A DNA stretch of 64,000 nucleotides. It comes from Xiphias gladius. Lineage: Eukaryota > Chordata > Actinopteri > Istiophoriformes > Xiphiidae. The notes under the pieces are model-generated. The model did no database searches, was not told the DNA's origin, and saw nothing but the letters and a program-made list of their open reading frames with translations. The stretch is taken from assembly GCF_016859285.1 (NCBI RefSeq), contig NC_053414.1, forward strand, positions 23,837,517 to 23,901,516, read 5' to 3'. The position numbers and the translations under genes were made by a program. Position 1 is the stretch's first letter, and each line of letters starts with the position of its first letter. Of this stretch, positions 49,242 to 62,600 are shown piece after piece.

Positions 49242-50691
49242 TATGTTCGAGCTGAAGATGATTGCGCAGAAAGGTGATACTGGTTGAAGTTGCTGAGCTT
49301 CACTTTCATCTGTATGTCCTTCATTCTCTCTCTCTCTCCCTCCCTGTCCCTCTTGCATATGCACAAACACTGAGACTCATCCTCCTCTCTGAGTTGTCTG
49401 TCTGTGTCCCTGCTGTGTGCACCTCAGGTCCTCTGTGCTTCTGCTGATGTTTGCTCTTCAGCAGGACGGGGCATCCTGTGACTCGTTTCATCGTGGCACC
49501 CTGTGTGAACTGTTGTGGTGCAGCAGTGAACAGTGATGTTAAATGAAAACAATTTAAAAAAACAATGCAAGGGTCTTTAAAAAGTCAGTAATTGTTAAAT
49601 ATAATAATAATAACAATTCTTATTATTATTTTTAAGGCAGATATTGATATGTGAGTGATTAAATATCTGTTAATGATATTTCTACCAATAATTGTTTTGT
49701 TTTTTTTACATAAACACAAAATACAAACAAACATTATAACATTTTTTTTAATGAATTCTGAGCAAGAGTTCTACTTAGCAGCCAACATATGCACAGGCAC
49801 TGATACAGTTATACTCTGTGATAATCTAATATTGGCCGACATATAGTTTTGGAGATTATCATAATATTCACTGTTACAGACTTTGTATTCACTGTTACAG
49901 ACTTTGTAAACTCGTGACAGAAATAAACATTTGCATTTGTATTCACGCAATTATTTCAGCATAGTGATGCAGGTAAAACCAGGGCTAAAGTATGTGTATT
50001 TCACAAACAAAACTCTTCTTAGTGGTTTTGTCAGCTGTAAATGATGCACTGAAGCATAGAGGGAAAAAAATGTCAAAGAATGAAACACATAAGCTTTACT
50101 TTGTCATTTAAAATTTACCTTCCACCAAGTATAAATAAGCTCATGATCAGAAGAACGGCTGGTTTGAAAACTAACACTATCTTTGTCAATCTGGCAGTTA
50201 AGTGAGCTGATGACTGATGAGAAGAGGTTTAGTTTAGTGAGGTCACCCCAGTTCAGCTTTGGTTTAGTAGGTTAATTACGCTCTGTGTCTGTGAAGGCTT
50301 ATAGTCGCAGGCAGAGGGAAAAGTATCATAGGAACCCTTAATGATCAGTTCCCTTGTGGCCTCTCTGAAATATGAATTTGGAAGGGAAAAGTGGGTTGCG
50401 AGCGTGTTTCTGTGTGCGCACAGACGGCTGCGTGTGTGTGTGTGTTGGCCTGAATTAAATAAGCCACCGAGAAGCTTCATCAGACACCTGAGTGCCAGAG
50501 CTGTTGTATGACCTACTTCCGTCTGAGGGGGCATCAGTTGTGAACAACTCATTTCAGTCAGTATCTTCAGTCATTGTTTATACAGCTCAGTGTATTCATA
50601 TTGATTCATTAAATAGCAAAGAAATAAAGACAAAGAATAACAAGAAAATAAAGACATGATGAAGACAATCCTGATGTTTTTCATTTTTCTT

Positions 50692-50810
50692 CAGCATCAA
50701 AGTAATCTAGTGATAGTTGTCTGTACATCCATGGGCACGTTGCAAACAGCAACTGCGAATAGCCAATCCGGCACACTTTCAGTGGTGCCAGCTTACCAAA
50801 ATGTGAGCAA
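50692..50810 (+). repeat. Unnamed dispersed repeat, copy 2 of 2 in this window
   Basis: CAGCATCAAAGTAATC to AAAATGTGAGCAA aligns with 3883-3996, including ATAGTTGTC and GTACATCCATGG. It lies in epn3 intron 1. Confidence 0.6.
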
Positions 50811-51136
50811 TCCATACCGGTTGTCTCGATTTTGTCTGAGGAGGGGCCCACAAAACCCCTAATCAAGCTTAGGCATTTCTGGATAATCAGATCAACCTCA
50901 AAAGAGAAAGACATGAAGTCACTTATAGATTTCAGTTATAATCATATGTTGCCTTCATCTCTTTCATACAGGGGCGACCTGTAACTCCTGACAGAGAAGA
51001 GGAGCCTTCATTGCCGTAGCCACCTCTCCTCTCCTGTCCTCCCTCAACCCATGTCCCCTCTTTCCCCCCCTCTTTTCACCTGTTGAGCGTTTTTGCTTCA
51101 CTCTCTATCCCTCCGCATCCTTCATCACCCGTCACC

Positions 51137-54100
51137 ATGACAACCTCAGCTCTGCGCCGGCAGGTGAAGAATATTGTGCACAACTATTCAGAAGCGGAGA
51201 TCAAGGTATTATAAATGAACTGTTGTCTTCAAGTGCCTTTGATGTGCAATAGTTTGTATTTGTTAGACTTTGAGGGCGAGTAAACTTGTTGAAATTAATA
51301 CTGATGTTGGGTCGTGTCTCATCAAACCACATCAGAGCAAAACTCTCTACTTGCCTATTAATTCTTTTCTTGGTGTGTCTCTGTGATAGATAAATATGCT
51401 TTGATACTTGTAATCTTTCACTTTTGTATGATACTGTTACTTTGGATGAGAAAGAATATTATATACTTGAGATGTAAATATGAGAAGAAAAGGACATTCT
51501 GGTTCCTCTGCTGGCGATGTGTAGGTTCGCGAGGCCACCTCAAACGATCCATGGGGACCGTCCTCGTCGCTCATGTCCGAGATCGCCGACTTGACCTTCA
51601 ATGTGGTGGCGTTTGCTGAGGTCATGGGCATGGTTTGGAAACGCCTCAATGACAGCGGCAAAAACTGGAGACACGTGTACAAGGTGACCTCGTGAAAGAA
51701 AGTGTCTGTCAGATTTGACTATAAGTTTTGTGTTTCCTTCTCATTCTGCTTGCTTGCTTTAGATTGAACTGTTTTAAATTTAGCCTCCCTCTGACCGCTG
51801 AACATTCACCACCACTGATGTTTTTGTTTTGTTTTGTTTTGTTTTGGTGCTTGTTGCAAAAGACCAACTTTGAGGTGTCAGTTGCAGAGGGTAGCACAGA
51901 GATGTAACAAAATACTGATCTTGGAGTATCAGCGTGGTAATCAGTATTTGTCTCCAGGCCCTGACTCTGCTGGATTATCTGCTGAAGACAGGATCAGAGA
52001 GAGTGGCCCAACAGTGCCGTGAGAATGCATTCACTATTCAGGTACTGGACTGTACGGGAGAAGCTCAGCAATCTTAACGCCTCAGGAATAGAGCTGGTTT
52101 ATTGTTTATTGTTCATTTGGATCATCACTAGTTGTTACCTTGGCAACTACTACTCCTCCTGGGTCTGTATTTTTAAAAAATGCAGTATAATCAGCAGATG
52201 TTAAGCTACACACAGAAAGAAATTACCATAGTCCCAATTCAATAAAAAATTAAACACTGAATAGAACAATCAACCAGTAAAAAATTATCTCAGAAAGTCA
52301 AACAGTAAAAATAGTTTTTTTAACCCATTTTTTTGTGCCTGTTTTCCCTTTTTACTGGATTTTTAAGATGAAGTCACACAGTCAAGATAAGATTATTATT
52401 TGAATGACTGAAAAATATAAAAATACGGGGATTAACATTTTCAAAAAAAACTATGCTTTCCTAATAAATAAAGAACCTGGATCGATACATTCCTGGAGAT
52501 CAGATTATTGAGGTTTTTCCTGTGTCTCAACCACAACTTGAACTGCACATTGTTTGAAAAGTTCATGTGGATCTCTAAACGTTTGTGAAAACGTGTTTTG
52601 TTGATGTGTGGCCCAGACGCTGCGTGACTTCCAGTACGTGGACCGCGACGGCAGAGACCAAGGGGCCAACGTGAGGGAAAAGGCGCGCCAATTGGTGTGT
52701 CTCCTCCGGGACGAGGAGCGGCTCCGCCAGGAGAGGAGTCAAGCCCTGAAGACCAAGGAGCGAATGGCAGGGGGAGGCAGCGGAGGGGGCGGGGCTGTGT
52801 ACGGAGGCATACCCCCGTCTTACCACCCGGGCAGGCGAACGAGCCAGCCCAGCATGGCTGTGTTGTACGGCGAGGAGTTCAGCCGCTCCAGAGGCTCTCC
52901 GTCCTCCTTTAACTGTGAGTGTTGTGGGTACTCAAAGTCTATCTGCATCTGAATTTATCTGCAGCACTGAACAGCTCATTCCATGTGTTGGCAATATGTT
53001 AAAAATCCAGACTTCTCTTCAGGCTCATTGCCACGTCCCAAATAAAATGCCTTTTATGCTGTAGCCCAGCACTCTAGGCAAGCCAGCAGATAGATTATCA
53101 ATACTGCAGCGTAGGAAAATATTCAAATGAGCCGCACACTTCCTGAGCTCCGCATCCATCTGACCGCTTCTCCTCACACATTCTTAGTCCTTCCTCCCTC
53201 AAACTCCCTCACGTGTTCCCTCAGCAGCCTCGTCCTCGTCCCCTCGCGCCGCCTCAGACCTGGAGCAGGCTCGACCTCAGACCAGCGGGGAGGAGGAGCT
53301 GCAGCTCCAGCTGGCCTTGGCCATGAGCAGGGAGGAGAGTCAGAAGGTAAAACAACACACATACATACACACACACATTCTGATAATGTGTATTTGCCAG
53401 CATACCCTCCCCTCCCCTGCACTCCACACACACAAACACGCATACGTCCTCAGTTTTCAAGCCACACGTGTCTCATTCCCTCTTGATGATTCCAATGATG
53501 ACAGTTTTGTGACAAACGTTCTGAAAATTGACCCACCTTCATCTAGCTAGGCCTTCCTTCCCCTGTTACCGTAGAGATGGATGAAGACACACAACTACAG
53601 ATTGCTTTAAGCCTTAGCCAAAAGGAGCATGAGCAGGTACACATACACAGAAACACACCTCACTCCTTACACCTCTTTGTTAACGTTTGGAGCCCTCTAG
53701 TTGGATATCTTTCTGTGTATATGATGAAATGGCTCTCATTTCTTCATTAGAATGCTTCTCTGTGGATGACCAATGTCTCCCTTCCTAACTTTTTCCTTCG
53801 TCACTTCCTTCATTGACCACTTGTCTCCTTTCCTGGACCTCTGCTGTCCTGGAAAGGAGACAAGCGCACCACGTTTTCAAACTGTACATATTTGTTTCTC
53901 CTCATCTCTCCTCCATTAGTAGTGCTCCAGTTTTTTTATACCCATTTCTCACACAGTTCATGTTTGAGCTTCTACATGTCATTTTGGAAGATTTTTGCTT
54001 CATTCTCTCTCTCCTTCCTGCTTTGCTCTAAACCGGCCTCTGCTCTTTGTCAACTGAATATTTCAACAGCACAAAAAAAGCTACTGTGGCTGCTGTCGGT

Positions 54101-54348
54101 TTGCTGGAATAAGTCAAAGACTGTTTCACTAACGGCGGTGTGTGTGTTTATGGGTGTGTGTGTGTGTGTGTGTGCGTGTGTGTGTTCGTTCACGCTCATT
54201 GCTGTGGCGATGATGTTGATGATGTCACAACGCCGCCCCTGCAGGAGCAGCGCTGTCACCATGGAGATGAGTCTCTATTACAGAAAGCCCTAGATGAGAG
54301 CCGGAGAGAGAGCCAGTCAGGGACACGGGAGGTGAGTTTAAGAACGTG

Positions 54349-54389
<41 letters not shown>

Positions 54390-57300
54390 TTGCTGTACGG
54401 TATGTGTGTGGGTGCATGTATGGTACATGAGTGTGTCTTTGCATGCAGAGGTGGGCGGGTGCATTTGTAGGTGGTTGTTGGCAGGCTTTGAGAGATTGAA
54501 GTGGAATTCACGGTGTGGACTGTGGGATAGGGAGGGAAACGAGACAAAAAAACACAGATCAGCATAATGAGGGAGGGTTTGAGAGAGAAACAGTAGATAG
54601 CTGAGGGAGTAGAAAGAGGTGCCTGCTGAATGATAATGACTTTGTCTTGTCTAACCTTGAGCTCAGCATGACATTTCCCTGAAAGCATACTCGTAATCTT
54701 GTAGCGCACCAGCTCTCTCACTCATTGGCCTGTCAACAAGCCAATCAGAGTCACGGGCTGCCTTATGTAAAAGTCCCCGTTGTCTTGTAATTGGTTATAT
54801 TATATTCTTATCATTATCATCTGGTACTTCCAGGTGCTCCATAGAACAAAAAATGGAAATCAGGATCAGGAAAAAACACTATGAGAGAGCTCCTAAATGG
54901 TTCTCTGACTGAATGACATAACACAAGGTCAGATGCATGTCATAGCTCTCCCAGTCTTGTATCATCATACATTTAAGAAATTACATTTAATTTTTGGCAT
55001 TTTATCTGAGGCTACAGTTCAGTGTAATTTATAATGGCTGCCGCACGATTTAATTCTCAATGACCCACTTCACACATGTTGTAAGACATATAAAAATACT
55101 CATGGTTTTCCATGAATTACCTCATAATAGCCCCTTCTCTCTCATTGGAAAATCCAAAATTTACTATGAATACGCAAATATTCTTCATTTCAAAAGATGT
55201 CTCCTACCTGTCTGTAAAGTCCATTCTCAGTATTTATGCACTGGGGGTTTCAAGTTTCCACGTCACACGTGTTATTTGCATATTGGGCCAGGATTGGACC
55301 TTCATGTGATTTTGGAAACCATGGGGAGCTCCCTAAGTCTACAAAGACCAGGATAAATCCTCAAAACTGCAGTTTGATCGTGGGGAGTTAAGAGAGGCAG
55401 GAGGGGCAGAGGAGAGATGATTCCTGTGGTGAACTTTTGCTCCAGACTGAATTTCCAACTCAGGACGTCACTTTTAAAATGTTTTATCCAGCATTTTTGT
55501 TTCCTTTGACGTTACGGCACTGATTTGTCAAGGTTTATCTTGATTTGTGTTATGATTGTGAAGTTGACGTGTGACGTGTTTGTGTATTTAAAATGTTTGA
55601 ATACTTCAAAACAACATTAGATTTCTGTTTTTTCATGTTGCTAATTCAACATCACTTGATGATATTACTATTAGTATATGAGTGATTTCTATGATATCAT
55701 ACCTCTAAACTACCCACTTAACATGTCATTATGATGCAGGTCCAGTATGTATGGTAAAATTTTGTTATATAAAAAGGTTTTTGAAAAGATCCTTCATATG
55801 ATAATGTCACCCTCAAATATGTCAATCATTTCATTTCATACATATTTTCTCTTGTGAAATTTCTTGTTGCTGGTAGTCTATCAGTTATGATTGTGTAAAA
55901 TTGTTTTAATTATAGCAACATTTTTTTAAAAAGTAAGGATCCCTAAAATTTGGGTGTCAAAGTCGTGTTACAAAGATCGCCTGTGCAGGGTGTTTTAGTT
56001 TGAACCGTAAAAAAAATTGTCTTAACAGACTGCACTGCGGAGCTGCTCTGCAAACTCAGGTCCTGCAGCGTAATCTAAACGGTGGAGTCCAGATGCAGGC
56101 TGACAATTTTATGAAATGATGACACTGTCTCTGAATGACCCCAGGCGATTTTCACTGCATTATGTAACATAATCTCATTGCCAACATATACACCGATGCC
56201 TAATCAACAGACACATTGTGTACAATACCAAAACATCTGTGATGTCTAGCATTGGCTTTCTGATACAGTATATTAATTAGGGTCCACAACAGACCAGTCA
56301 ATAATTTTATAACTAACAAGGACACTTAAAAATGTTCTTGCCGTTCTAAGTGTTTGTTTTCAGTAGAGTGGCAATGAAACATAAGCAATTTTAAAAACTC
56401 ACGCTCAAACGAAACAACTTTTTTTTTTTTTTTCAGCTGAGCTAACCTTTTCTTGGTAAATGCATAAAGACAACACTGTCAGTGGGAGTTGAGTAAATTG
56501 TCTCCGTTCTGTTAAAACCACATATTTCCAAAATTCACAATGAACATATTTGGAGATGCATGGTTTCCACTGGAAAATAATAAAGTTTTAACTGAAACAG
56601 TGTTAGGAAAACAGTTCAGCATAGTTTCCAGCTCTGCTTGATTCACAGACATTTACACTAATACTGAATCAACTACTTCGCTCACCTAAGGTCTAAATAG
56701 TGTCTTAAAGTCATTTTCACATCTATTATACAGTCACACTAACTGCGACAGTTCCCGTACTTCCTCTCAACAGGCTTTGGTTTCTTTTGCCTCTTATTAA
56801 GAATCTCCCATAGCTTAAAAATCACACGAACCCGGAAGCACATATGAGAATGTTTGATTTTAAGACTTGCTCCCTCTGTAGTCAGCCATGTTGGACCTGG
56901 TGGACATATTTGGCCCATCGTCTGAGCCCCAGCCCCCTCCTAGTGACCCTTGGAACTCAGCTCACCCCACCTGTGACATCACCTCTGACCCCTGGGACTC
57001 TGTAGGTGGGTGGCTCATCGCAGACGCACCGACACATCCACGCGCACTTCAGTCCAATATGGTGCTGGACCTACCATCTCTTTGTGTCTTCTCATATTCT
57101 TTGAGTTTGTACACTTTTAACGCTTCATGATGAGCTTTTTCTTTTCGTCTGTCCTCCCAGCAGTTCACTCCAGCACTCCTGTGATTGGTAGCCCTTGGAC
57201 AGCCCCTCCCTCCTCCTCCAACGCGTCCAATCCTTGGCCCCCTTGTGCCAACTCACACACAGACCCCTGGGAAGCAGCACCTATCTCCTCCAGTCCTGTC

Positions 57301-58542
57301 AATCATGCGTGGGACAGCCCAACAGACGGAGGTACAGTATTTTTCAGAAACACCGCTGACAAGCTCTTCTTTAGAGTGCATACACACACTAAGTGTAGTG
57401 TTCAATGTCTGTTCAGAAATTCTAGATGTACTCTGCCTATGCACTGTTTTAATCAGTTTTCAGTTTCCCTACGCAGGTGCTGACGGAACGGATCCATTTG
57501 CTGCACAGGAAGAGGAAAAGCCTAAACAGGAGGTTCCTCAGGTGTCCTCCCCTCAACCTGCCAGTCCCACAGGTAACGAAGTACAAGAGAGCAGAGAGCC
57601 AGAGGTAGTGTGGATTTTACTGTACATTTGGAAGCAATAAGTCTCTTGCATTGACAGTGTTGGGAAAAAAGAAAATCTTGTTCTAGCGTGAGAGCTCTTT
57701 GTGACACTAGAGAACATAAATGTATGGAGGCCTTTGGTGGAACAATGCTTTTTCCTTTAGCTTGTCACCCATGCAGCAGGGAACATCACATTGCATCATC
57801 TTTCCTCCACACCTCTATTTAAAATCTTATTTTCTCTTCCTGATGCAGATGCAGAGCTTTTTGGGGTAAAGCCAGACTCTGACCCATTTTCTGGAGCGGA
57901 TTCTAAACCAGATCCGTTTGGGGCCGACCCTCCTGTGAAACCCCAGGTTAATGGACGAGAGTCTGCCAGCCCAGAGATGTTTGACCTATCCCGGCTAGCA
58001 CCTCCACTCAGCGCCCCACCTACACGTGTGTGTCGGACCCCAGAGGCCTTTCTGGGACCTACGGGGGCCTCGCTGGTCAATTTAGATGCTCTGATACCCC
58101 CCAACCCTCCTAGCAAGACGCACAATAACCCCTTCCTCTCAGGTAACAAATTATTCAAGAACTCATATACTGTACTTACAGAACTCTTACTGTGATATTA
58201 TTAAAAAGTTTTCCAACCAACAAATTGTGTTTTTTTTTCTCAGGTCTGAGTGCTCCATCTCCCACCAACCCCTTCCACTGCGACCAGCCTCGCCTCACCC
58301 TCAATCAAATGCGACCATCCTCCACCTCCCCGCTGCCCCCTCACATGCTCTCCTACAGCCCGTCCCTGCCTCTCCCTCTGCCCCACCAGCCGCCCATCCT
58401 CCCCTCCTCTCTCACACAGCCTCCTGCTGGACTCCTGGACCTTCCTTCCAACCTCCCTCAACCCCTGCTCCCTCTTTCTCCAAGACCGGCAGCCCGCACT
58501 CAGTCACAGACACAGACACAAAGCCACAACCCCTTCCTCTGA
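51137..58542 (+). CDS. epn3: Epsin 3, endocytic clathrin adaptor
   Basis: Twelve coding exons: 51137-51205, 51525-51683, 51958-52041, 52617-52914, 53225-53346, 53577-53636, 54245-54331, 56882-57005, 57161-57331, 57477-57572, 57849-58142, 58244-58542; 620 residues. Exon 53577 may instead begin at 53547, adding ten. The N-terminus MTTSALRRQVKNIV is the membrane-inserting helix 0, and VREATSNDPWGPSSSLM the ENTH core (to about 145) that binds PI(4,5)P2 and bends membrane. Three ubiquitin-interacting motifs follow (LQLQLALAMSREES about 228; TQLQIALSLSQKE about 250; SLLQKALDESRRES about 274). Then come a clathrin-box-like LDLVD (about 297), three DPW and three DPF motifs for AP-2, the epsin block TPEAFLGPTGASLVNLDALI, and three NPF motifs for EH-domain partners, the last being the C-terminus NPFL. 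It recruits ubiquitinated cargo and clathrin at the plasma membrane. The paralogue call (3, not 1 or 2) rests on the mycbpap neighbour. Introns contain TG repeats. Confidence 0.94.
54158..54390. repeat. TG repeats flanking epn3 UIM-3 exon
   Basis: Two TG runs (about 54158-54184 and 54345-54388, interrupted) sit on either side of the 87-bp exon 54245-54331. Confidence 0.85.
54332..56881 (+). other. epn3 intron between UIM-3 and DPW exons
   Basis: A 2.55-kb AT-rich intron. Apart from the TG run at its left end and a T-run near 56420, I see no gene or recognisable element. The frame at 55060-55356 lacks a domain. Confidence 0.5.
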
Positions 58543-59703
58543 GACTCCCGCATCCTTCAAACTCTGGTCTGCAGAGGGAGACAACGGAATTGACTCTTTT
58601 TGGATCAATCTATGCTAACTACAATGAGACTGGTTTAAATGAGCCTGAACTGGATCCTGGTCTGATGTCATTATGTACACTTGAAGTGGATAAAAAACTT
58701 GGACTGTATGTATTTCTGTCTGTCTAAAGACACAACAGCTGCTATATAACCTGAACTCTTGAAGAAAAGCTAACTCACGCACACATGGACACGCACTCAA
58801 ACATGCACTCAGGCGCACTTCAGGGTGCACACACACAAACATTATGCACAGACAAAAACATGCACAGACCACGAGACTAACAGGGTGTATCTCAGCGGTC
58901 CCTTCGATGCCTTTTCCCCATCAATAGTGACGACTCCGACCACCCTTTGACCACAGAGATAGAACTGTTCCTTTAGAAAACTGAGATGAAGCCACACACT
59001 TTCATTGTCCACCAAGATTGACCAGGATCCTCACCGCTGCTGCTTCACCGACGAAAGCATGAATGCATCCCACCCCCCACCCCCCGAGACGCCAAACTGT
59101 TCTATTCTGCTCTGCACCTGAGATGGGTTCTTCAAATAAATCCTCTTTTTCTGATGAGTCAAATAGTATCTTGAGCTTTTTTGGCACAACTGAATCACTG
59201 GTGACAACTCAACTGTAATATTCAAGAAAACATACAGCATTGTTCAAGAACTAATTGACTCAGGTATTCCTTCCTACATGAATTCCTATCTTGTGTTGCC
59301 TTGTTACCTTACAAGCTCAATAGCATCTGGTCCTAAGTCAGCTAAGTCATTTGTCCAACAGGATTCAGGTGGATTCAAAACTAAACCAGCCTAAACTAGA
59401 CTTTACTGTCTCAATCTGGACCTAAACTGAGCCCTGATTGTACCGTACTGGACCCGCGTGCCTGTCATCTATAGCTGACCCACAGTGTATTCCCAGCTGG
59501 TTCATATTGGCGCCATTGAGGAGGACCTCAGGGAGTCCGCTCTGTCCCTCTTCCAAAGAGATTCAACCCAAGAGAACAGAAAGGCATTTATCTACAGAAG
59601 AAAATCACAGTGAGATCAATGACTTTTTCAGATGTGGGCATACAAACGAGGGATATAGAGAAGACACAAAGGAGGAGGGAGGGGTAATTGAAAGATTAAT
59701 ATA

Positions 59704-59945
59704 AATAAAGTGAAATGATCACAGATGATAAACAGATGTATTGAGCATCAGCTCCTCTCTGCTGTTCCTCGTCCACTTGTGTTTTAGGAACAAGAGAGTC
59801 TGTGATGAGATGAGATGTTTGGTCATCACTGCACTGAACCTGGACTTGAATGTGAAATGTCTGCCTATAGATACACACAGGCTTAGTACATATGTATTTA
59901 ATAGAATGATACGTATAGAGTATTATGAAATATTATATCAATAAA
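59704..59945 (+). terminator. Candidate polyadenylation signals, epn3
   Basis: AATAAA at 59704-59709 and 59940-59945 would give 3' UTRs of about 1.2-1.4 kb. An earlier AAATAAATC near 59133 is also possible. No other gene was recognised from 58543 to about 59950. Confidence 0.4.
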
Positions 59946-60027
59946 TGAATGGTGTTTGCATTAGGATTTCTCAAGTGTTCATGCGATTTATGAGTCATTC
60001 ATTCACTTGTGCATTTGTTACAGTGTC

Positions 60028-60115
60028 ACATAGAGCTGTAACTAACAATTATTTTCAGTATCAATTAAACTGTTAGTTATGTCTTTAAATGATTTACTAT
60101 ATTATTGAGTCTATA
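60028..60115. repeat. Fragment of a teleost dispersed repeat
   Basis: AGAGCTGTAACTAACAATTA, then TTTTCAGTATCAATTAAACT, resembles the widespread 'GCTGCAACTAACGATTATTTTCATTATCGATTAATC' fish repeat. The copy is decayed and short. Confidence 0.55.
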
Positions 60116-60931
60116 GGATTCAGTTTAAAAATGATGACTGGTTTATGACCAAATGCCATCAGCCTCAGCCGTACTTTATGTTTAATTCTAATTAGCAAAT
60201 GTTAGCATGCTACCACACTAAATTGAAAACATTAGGTCACAAACAGTCACTGAGGTGAGGGGGGCTTTGGTCGTTTGAGTCTTTGCACCTTATGGAACTT
60301 TTTGTGTTCACTGATTTATTATTTGTTGTCTTCAAGAATGTGGGACCAGGATGTATAAGTAGTAACACAATATACTGATTGGGAGGATCAGACCAGGAAA
60401 CGTGTCATCTCCACTTTGTCCTTATATTTTTAAGAGAAAAAATCTGTTCACTCCAAGAGACCAATAAAAAGATGTCGGTGTTCTTTCTTCTTGAACTTAT
60501 TAAAAGAAAATATAACGTCAATATTTTCCCATAGTGCTTTTACCATAAGTTGATGAATGTAAAATGCCATCAAGAGCTTTGCTAGAACGCTGATTACAAT
60601 GTTCAATGTTCCTTTCCATCCCTTTATCACATCATCACGGTATAACTCTAACACAATAATGAACATCCTGGTTGGAATCTGCATCTGCAGAAAAACTTAA
60701 TTTACCTTCATCAACCTCAACTGAGCACTGTCTCTGTCTTTGGTGAAAGCAAACCGTCAACTGTTGCAAAACAACGATATATATCAATATCTAGAATTTA
60801 TATTTCAGTACCTTGACCGACAACTACATCACAAAGTTCTAAAACTCTGAAACTACAATACTTGTTCAAGTTAAGCTTCACCTGCAAAGTACAACTGCTC
60901 TTTGCCCTTCGGGTGTCTTCACTGAGCTGAA

Positions 60932-62260
60932 ATGGACAGAGAAAGAAACCAGGTAAGATTTTCTCATTTAACCTGGAGAAACTTGTGTATTATCATTATT
61001 CCTGTGCATCTCTCATGCCTACTGTTCCCTGTTGTCTATATCTTCAATACATTTTTTGCTGAATTAAAGCATCAAAACTTTAACAATTTTTCCTATCCAG
61101 TAAGCCACATTGAGAAATACTGTACTTCTTATATATTTTGATAAAAATACAAATAAGAAAGGATTTTATGATTGCAGCAATACGAAAAATAAAATATAGG
61201 CCCGGCACTTCTATTCACTGGGGTCTCAAAAAAGGTTTGGTTTTCATAGGATATGCATGAATTTGATTGTCCTGTCTTTAGACTAAAATAGATTCAACTG
61301 TATAAATAGGTGTACAGGTTGTGTTAAGGTGAGACTGCAGCTTTAGCCATGAACTACATGTAATGTATGTTTCTATTTTTCAGACATTTGAAGATTAGTG
61401 CTGCCTTTTATGAAACAAAGCAGTACAGGCTGGCTGCAGTGCAGCTGCAGGACACTGTACAGGGCCTCAGAGACCCCCTGTACTCTGCAATCAGTGAGAT
61501 AAAGTCTCTGAAAGAGGAAAACAAGGCTCTAAAAGAGCACGTTAACCTTGTGGAAAATGAACGGAGGCAGATGGGGGGCCAGCTCCAAGAGGAGCTCAGA
61601 CAAAAAGATGAGCTCCTCAGAAGAGTCACCAGAAAAAGGCAGACTCGCACAAAAGCCCACATAGACTGCCTGGCCCTGCTCGCTCAGAAAGACCAAGCGC
61701 TAAAGATGAGGGAAGAACAATGGAAGACCAGGTGTGAGGCGCTGCAGGCAAGCCCGCAACAGGAGCTGGCTCAGCGGGATGAAAGCTGGAGGAGGAAAGT
61801 GCAGCAAGTGGAAAACGAGAGGAACCTGCACAGTGAAAAATGGCTCAGGAAGGAGGAAGAATGGAGGAAGAGGGAAAGCCAGACTGAGGAGCAAATCAGC
61901 CTCCTGACCTCCAAGAACAAACAGCTTCAGGTACGATGCCTCAGCTGATCCTTTTACCTCAGAATAATGCCCGGCTTGTTTCAGAATTTGTTCTTGGATG
62001 TTGAATAAAAAATACTGTTTTTACCTTTTCAGAAGCTTGTCAGCAATACAAAGGAACAGGAGGAGAACAACATTCATAAGGAACAGGAGAACAAGATTCA
62101 AAAGGAAGAAAAGATGGGGAACAAAGACAATGAGAGGGTGGGGGAGGAGACAAAGAGGAGTGAAGATAAACAAATGAATGAGAAAGAAAAGAAGCCAAAG
62201 AGGAAGAAGTGGAAGAAAGAGAAAAACGGGTTAGCTGGAGCAGAACTTCCCACCCTCTGA
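60932..62260 (+). CDS. Unrecognised Lys/Glu-rich coiled-coil protein
   Basis: The well-supported part is an exon ending at 61930 (donor GTACGA) joined in phase 0 to 62033-62260 (acceptor CCTTTTCAG). Together they read through to a TGA as a long helical protein: ISEIKSLKEENKALKEH, LQEELRQKDELLRRV, LAQKDQALKMREEQW, EEWRKRESQTEEQ. This is dense in heptad-type leucines and charged residues, and ends in a Lys-rich tail (KKPKRKKWKKEKNG) and AELPTL. The start is uncertain. A candidate first exon at 60932-60952 (MDRERNQ, then GTAAGA) is in phase 0. It joins the next exon in frame only if the second of two AGs (after CATTTGAAG, exon from 61392) is used; the better acceptor (TTTTTCAG, exon from 61383) would hit a stop in that phase. 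A TATA-like TATAAATA lies near 61301. I cannot name the family; length would be about 260 residues. Confidence 0.55.
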
Positions 62261-62600
62261 AACCCCCACCCCTCTCCTCCTTCCTACCCTTTATACATCC
62301 CCTACCCTTTTCTGCCCCACCCCTTACAAACAAACCCTTCACTCCACCCATCCGTTCTTGTGCATGTATCACATATTGTAAACATGTAAACTGTACAATA
62401 CAGTTCCCTGAAACAACTGTGTTCCCTGTTCTAGAAAAACTTCCACCACTGGCCATCCAGTGTCCCAAAAGCAATATACCATATAATAATTCACTCCCGT
62501 TCACATACTTTTGTCTACTTTTGGTTTGGGGCTTTTTTTATGGGTTGGGCCATAATTATCAAATTAAGGGGAATCTTTATGCTACAGCATACAGTATGTT

